In this document: in pieces, positions 37,021 to 38,762 of the stretch
Numbering within the stretch: position 1 is the stretch's first letter
How the letters are laid out: each line of letters starts with the position of its first letter
Source: a virus
Virus record (IMG/VR): IMGVR_UViG_3300025030_000256
Span: 1-38,762 of that record
Direction: 5' to 3' (one strand)
DNA length: 38,762 nucleotides
Translations under genes and position numbers: made by a program
Notes under the pieces: model-generated
Told to the model about the DNA's origin: nothing
The model's database searches: none
The model's input: only the letters and a program-made list of their open reading frames with translations

Positions 37021-37188
37021 ATGCTCGACATCATCGCAGCTAACAGCGAGCTTATCGCCGCTGGTATCGTAATCCTCATCAACGCAATCCTGACCCGCGT
37101 TCCCAGCATCAAGGAGAACGACATCTTCCACGTGGTCGGCACCATCGCCAAGAACGTCTTCGGCAAGCTCGTCACCCCGGTGAAGTAA
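37021..37188 (+). CDS. Small membrane protein (55 aa), possible second holin
   Basis: Not recognised with certainty. ATG 37021 has AAAGGAAAG upstream. The product begins MLDIIAANSELIAAGIVILI, with one hydrophobic segment to about residue 24, then TRVPSIKENDIFHVVGTIAK and a second, weaker hydrophobic stretch. Position just before the endolysin suggests a holin or holin regulator alongside the gene at 33390; a minor virion protein is an alternative. Confidence 0.65.
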   Translation: MLDIIAANSELIAAGIVILINAILTRVPSIKENDIFHVVGTIAKNVFGKLVTPVK

Positions 37189-37190
37189 CC

Positions 37191-37967
37191 ATGAGCGTCA
37201 TCATCGAACTCATCGTTAAGGTGCTGGCGCTCATCTTCAGTACAACTCTGGAGCGCCATGACAAGAAGGAAGAGGCCAATGCAGCTACCAACAAGATCGA
37301 AGAATTTAGAGCCACCCTCGGCTCGGCAGCGGTTGCTGATGATAGCGATCAGCCTGTTGATGTGGGGCTGGCTGTTGCTCTCAGCGATCAGCACGACAGG
37401 GTGCGCCAAGCCATCCTTGATAGTGGATTCGGAGAAGAAGTTGTCCATCTCAGCGCAGCAGTTGAACCAACTGTACAGCGACAACGAGATGCTGCTGAAA
37501 GCACTCCGGTCCTGCCAAGGACGCCAAGCACCGCGCTGATAGCTCAGCTCAAGAAGGACGAAGGCTTCAGGGCTAGACCCTATTGGGACATCTCGCAATG
37601 GACCTACGGGTACGGGTGCGAGGCTCCTAGCAAAGATGCAGTCATCACAGAGTTCGCTGCTTCTGCTCTCCTCCTCAAGAGGACACAGCAGAGCGTGGAC
37701 GAGTTCTTCAAGCTCTTCAAGGGCCACGAGCACAAGTTCAACGTGGTGCGCCAAGAGTGCTTCATCAACATGCTCTTCAACATGGGCCTCGGCAACGCGC
37801 AGAAGGGGATGAAGAGCTTCGTGAACACGCTCGCTCACATCTTCGACTACGACGAGCCTGACTGGTCCCGAGTTTCCTATAACCTGACCCAGAGCAAGTG
37901 GTACAGGCAGGTAGGCTCCAGAGCGGTACGCATCTGCAAGGAAGTCAAGACAGGCCAGTACGCATGA
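37191..37967 (+). CDS. Endolysin, GH24 lysozyme domain with N-terminal membrane anchor (258 aa as read)
   Basis: Peptidoglycan hydrolase for final lysis. The C-terminal 143 residues are a GH24 lysozyme with the catalytic series E124 (KKDEGF), D133 (PYWDIS) and T138 (QWTYGYG), then NMLFNMGLG and a helical end. The frame starts at ATG 37191 with a hydrophobic segment VIIELIVKVLALIFSTTL, which could be a signal-anchor. The linker (about residues 45-115) overlaps a spanin-like frame, and its codons are less typical of this genome than those of the overlapping frame. A separate endolysin could begin at CTG 37536 (CTGA overlap with the spanin stop), giving a normal-length 143-residue enzyme; no good ribosome site is seen there. 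Confidence 0.85.
   Translation: MSVIIELIVKVLALIFSTTLERHDKKEEANAATNKIEEFRATLGSAAVADDSDQPVDVGLAVALSDQHDRVRQAILDSGFGEEVVHLSAAVEPTVQRQRDAAESTPVLPRTPSTALIAQLKKDEGFRARPYWDISQWTYGYGCEAPSKDAVITEFAASALLLKRTQQSVDEFFKLFKGHEHKFNVVRQECFINMLFNMGLGNAQKGMKSFVNTLAHIFDYDEPDWSRVSYNLTQSKWYRQVGSRAVRICKEVKTGQYA
37279..37539 (+). CDS. Spanin-like small membrane/lipoprotein nested in endolysin frame (86 aa)
   Basis: Candidate for the outer-membrane-disrupting spanin. Read in the +1 frame relative to the endolysin. ATG 37279 has AAGGA 8 nt upstream; ATG 37258 and 37339 are alternatives. After a basic N-terminus comes LLMIAISLLMWGWLLLSAIS followed by TTGC, a possible lipobox (the -3 residue is Thr, not the usual Leu), then a short helical region KKLSISAQQLNQLYSDNEML. 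Over 37339-37539 this frame has the C/G-ended codon pattern of the genome. Embedded or overlapping spanin frames are well known in phages. Confidence 0.6.
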   Translation: MQLPTRSKNLEPPSARQRLLMIAISLLMWGWLLLSAISTTGCAKPSLIVDSEKKLSISAQQLNQLYSDNEMLLKALRSCQGRQAPR

Positions 37968-38581
37968 CCCAACTAGCGGACGTATCCCGTACACTGGCTC
38001 TAACAGCGAAAGCTGGCAATGGAGAGCCGCCGCTAGGCTACCCGCCAGAGGCAGGCTCGTTCCTCACGAGCAGCCTTGCAGGAGTTCGCTCGTGGCTATC
38101 GTGGACTGGCCTGAAGGCCAACCTGAAGTCGTACTTCGACTCGTTGTACCTTGGCATACCCGCTAGGGTGGCTCTCAGCCCTGAAGGTGGCGTGCTGGTC
38201 AAGCTCATCAATCGTACCGGAGCGCCCTCAGTTAAAGGCTCGGTGCTGTCTATGTCCACTACCTACGACAGTGCAGCCACCTTGCAGGTTGAGGAGTTCG
38301 ATGCTGCTGGCATCATGTACGACTCTGGCGTGGCTGATGGCTCTGAGTGCTGGGTGGTAGTGTCTGGTGTTGCTGAGGTGCTGCTCAAAGACGGCACCGC
38401 CGCTACGCGAGGCTACTGGTCTCGCTGTGCTGATATAGACGGCAGGGCAGAGGTTACAACCCCTCCCTCGGGTCTTGGTGTGGTTGGCCTGAGCGAGCAC
38501 TTCAAAGAGGTAGGCCACTGCCTTGAGACTAAAGCCGCTGGCACTAACGTGCTCGCTAAGCTTGTAATTCACTTCAACTGA
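37964..38581 (+). CDS. Structural-type protein of unknown role (205 aa)
   Basis: ATG 37964 overlaps the endolysin stop (ATGA); an earlier GTG-type start at 37898 lies inside the endolysin gene and is not used. Residues from about 75 on have the beta-rich pattern of small phage capsid or fibre accessory proteins: LVKLINRTGAPSVKGSVLSM, ECWVVVSGVAEVLLKDGTAA, and the terminal KEVGHCLET...NVLAKLVIHFN, which I have seen in many phage structural proteins of unknown function (DUF2190-like in style). A virion or attachment role is inferred. Confidence 0.7.
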   Translation: MTQLADVSRTLALTAKAGNGEPPLGYPPEAGSFLTSSLAGVRSWLSWTGLKANLKSYFDSLYLGIPARVALSPEGGVLVKLINRTGAPSVKGSVLSMSTTYDSAATLQVEEFDAAGIMYDSGVADGSECWVVVSGVAEVLLKDGTAATRGYWSRCADIDGRAEVTTPPSGLGVVGLSEHFKEVGHCLETKAAGTNVLAKLVIHFN

Positions 38582-38589
38582 GGTACAAC

Positions 38590-38670
38590 ATGAAAGCCAT
38601 GCCGAAAGGTACTAAGAAAGAGAAGGACATGCCGTGCAAGGGCATGATGAAGCCGCAAGTTAAGCGCTAG
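38590..38670 (+). CDS. 26-residue Lys/Met-rich peptide
   Basis: A very short frame with a proper ribosome site (GAGG, 6 nt before ATG 38590). The product starts MKAMPKGTKKEKDMPCKG and has 8 Lys and 5 Met. Similar tiny Lys/Met-rich peptides occur next to late genes in other T7-like phages. It stands directly after the structural-type gene and before a hairpin. No function is known. Confidence 0.5.
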   Translation: MKAMPKGTKKEKDMPCKGMMKPQVKR

Positions 38671-38675
38671 GTGTC

Positions 38676-38693
38676 GCGCCGGGAATCCGGTGC
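38676..38693 (+). other. Stem-loop at right end
   Basis: GCGCCGG (38676-38682) pairs with CCGGTGC (38687-38693), one wobble, loop GAAT. No U-run. Possible weak terminator or mRNA 3' end stabiliser before promoter 9. Confidence 0.45.
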
Positions 38694-38730
38694 TACCATA
38701 CGCTCTAGTGCGCTCGTCGTAACGCCGCAA

Positions 38731-38749
38731 TTAACCCGGACTATAGATA
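38731..38749 (+). promoter_or_regulatory. Phage RNA polymerase promoter 9
   Basis: TTAACCCGGACTATAGATA, exact consensus, predicted start G38746, 14 bp from the window end. It must serve at least one further gene or the terminal packaging region beyond the window. Confidence 0.92.
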
Positions 38750-38762
38750 TAGGAACGCCCGT

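Noticed and set aside
1-38762. tRNA genes, CRISPR arrays, integrase or attachment sites
   Set aside because: No cloverleaf, regular spacer array or recombinase motif was seen; the gene set is that of a strictly lytic phage.

Overview
The window is a dense, wholly plus-strand stretch of a lytic T7-like podophage genome (Autographiviridae type: it encodes its own single-subunit RNA polymerase). The left edge cuts into the RNA polymerase gene and the right edge lies just after a phage promoter, so the early left end and both genome termini are missing. The host cannot be read from the sequence. Genes are GC-rich, tightly packed, and mostly joined by ATGA/GTGA/TTGA stop-start overlaps. No tRNA, CRISPR array, integrase or insertion sequence was seen.

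Layout: (1) 2-1759, 3' part of the RNA polymerase, then a UUCG-free stem-loop terminator. (2) 1836-6029, a phage promoter, a small gene, fused primase-helicase, then small unknown genes and about 250 bp of structured non-coding DNA. (3) 6030-15321, replication and nucleotide metabolism: family A DNA polymerase, a probable single-stranded DNA-binding protein, 5'-3' exonuclease, endonuclease VII, metallophosphoesterase, dGTP/dATP diphosphohydrolase-like protein and ATP-dependent DNA ligase, invaded by two free-standing NUMOD4/HNH homing endonucleases. (4) 15328-18757, small genes, a GNAT acetyltransferase, portal and scaffold. (5) 18758-33353, capsid, tail tubular A and B, three internal virion proteins (the middle one with a C-terminal lysozyme domain) and a T7-type tail fibre with a compositionally foreign beta-helix part. 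(6) 33390-36512, holin, small terminase and large terminase; the large terminase is split by a 756-nt group I intron carrying an HNH endonuclease. (7) 36533-38749, two promoters, a possible virion protein, small membrane protein, endolysin with a spanin-like lipoprotein in an overlapping frame, another structural-type protein and a 26-residue peptide.

Control: nine copies of TTAACCCGGACTATAGATA (or close variants) are the promoters of the phage polymerase; they look like a hybrid of the T3 and T7 promoter. Strong terminators follow the polymerase, an abundant acidic-tailed 93-residue protein, and the capsid.

Most notable: a 16-bp interrupted palindrome, GTCTCACACGTGAGAC or its close forms, occurs seven times with perfect arms, about every 3-6 kb over the first 23 kb and once after the terminase, mostly at gene borders; degenerate copies lie in the remaining gap. 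Two copies sit directly behind near-identical terminators. I know of no described counterpart. Other points of interest are the intron placed exactly in the terminase P-loop with well-defined P1, P10, P7 and P9 pairings, several genes that seem to need a CTG start, a spanin frame nested in the endolysin frame, and a shared acidic-aromatic C-terminus on replication proteins.
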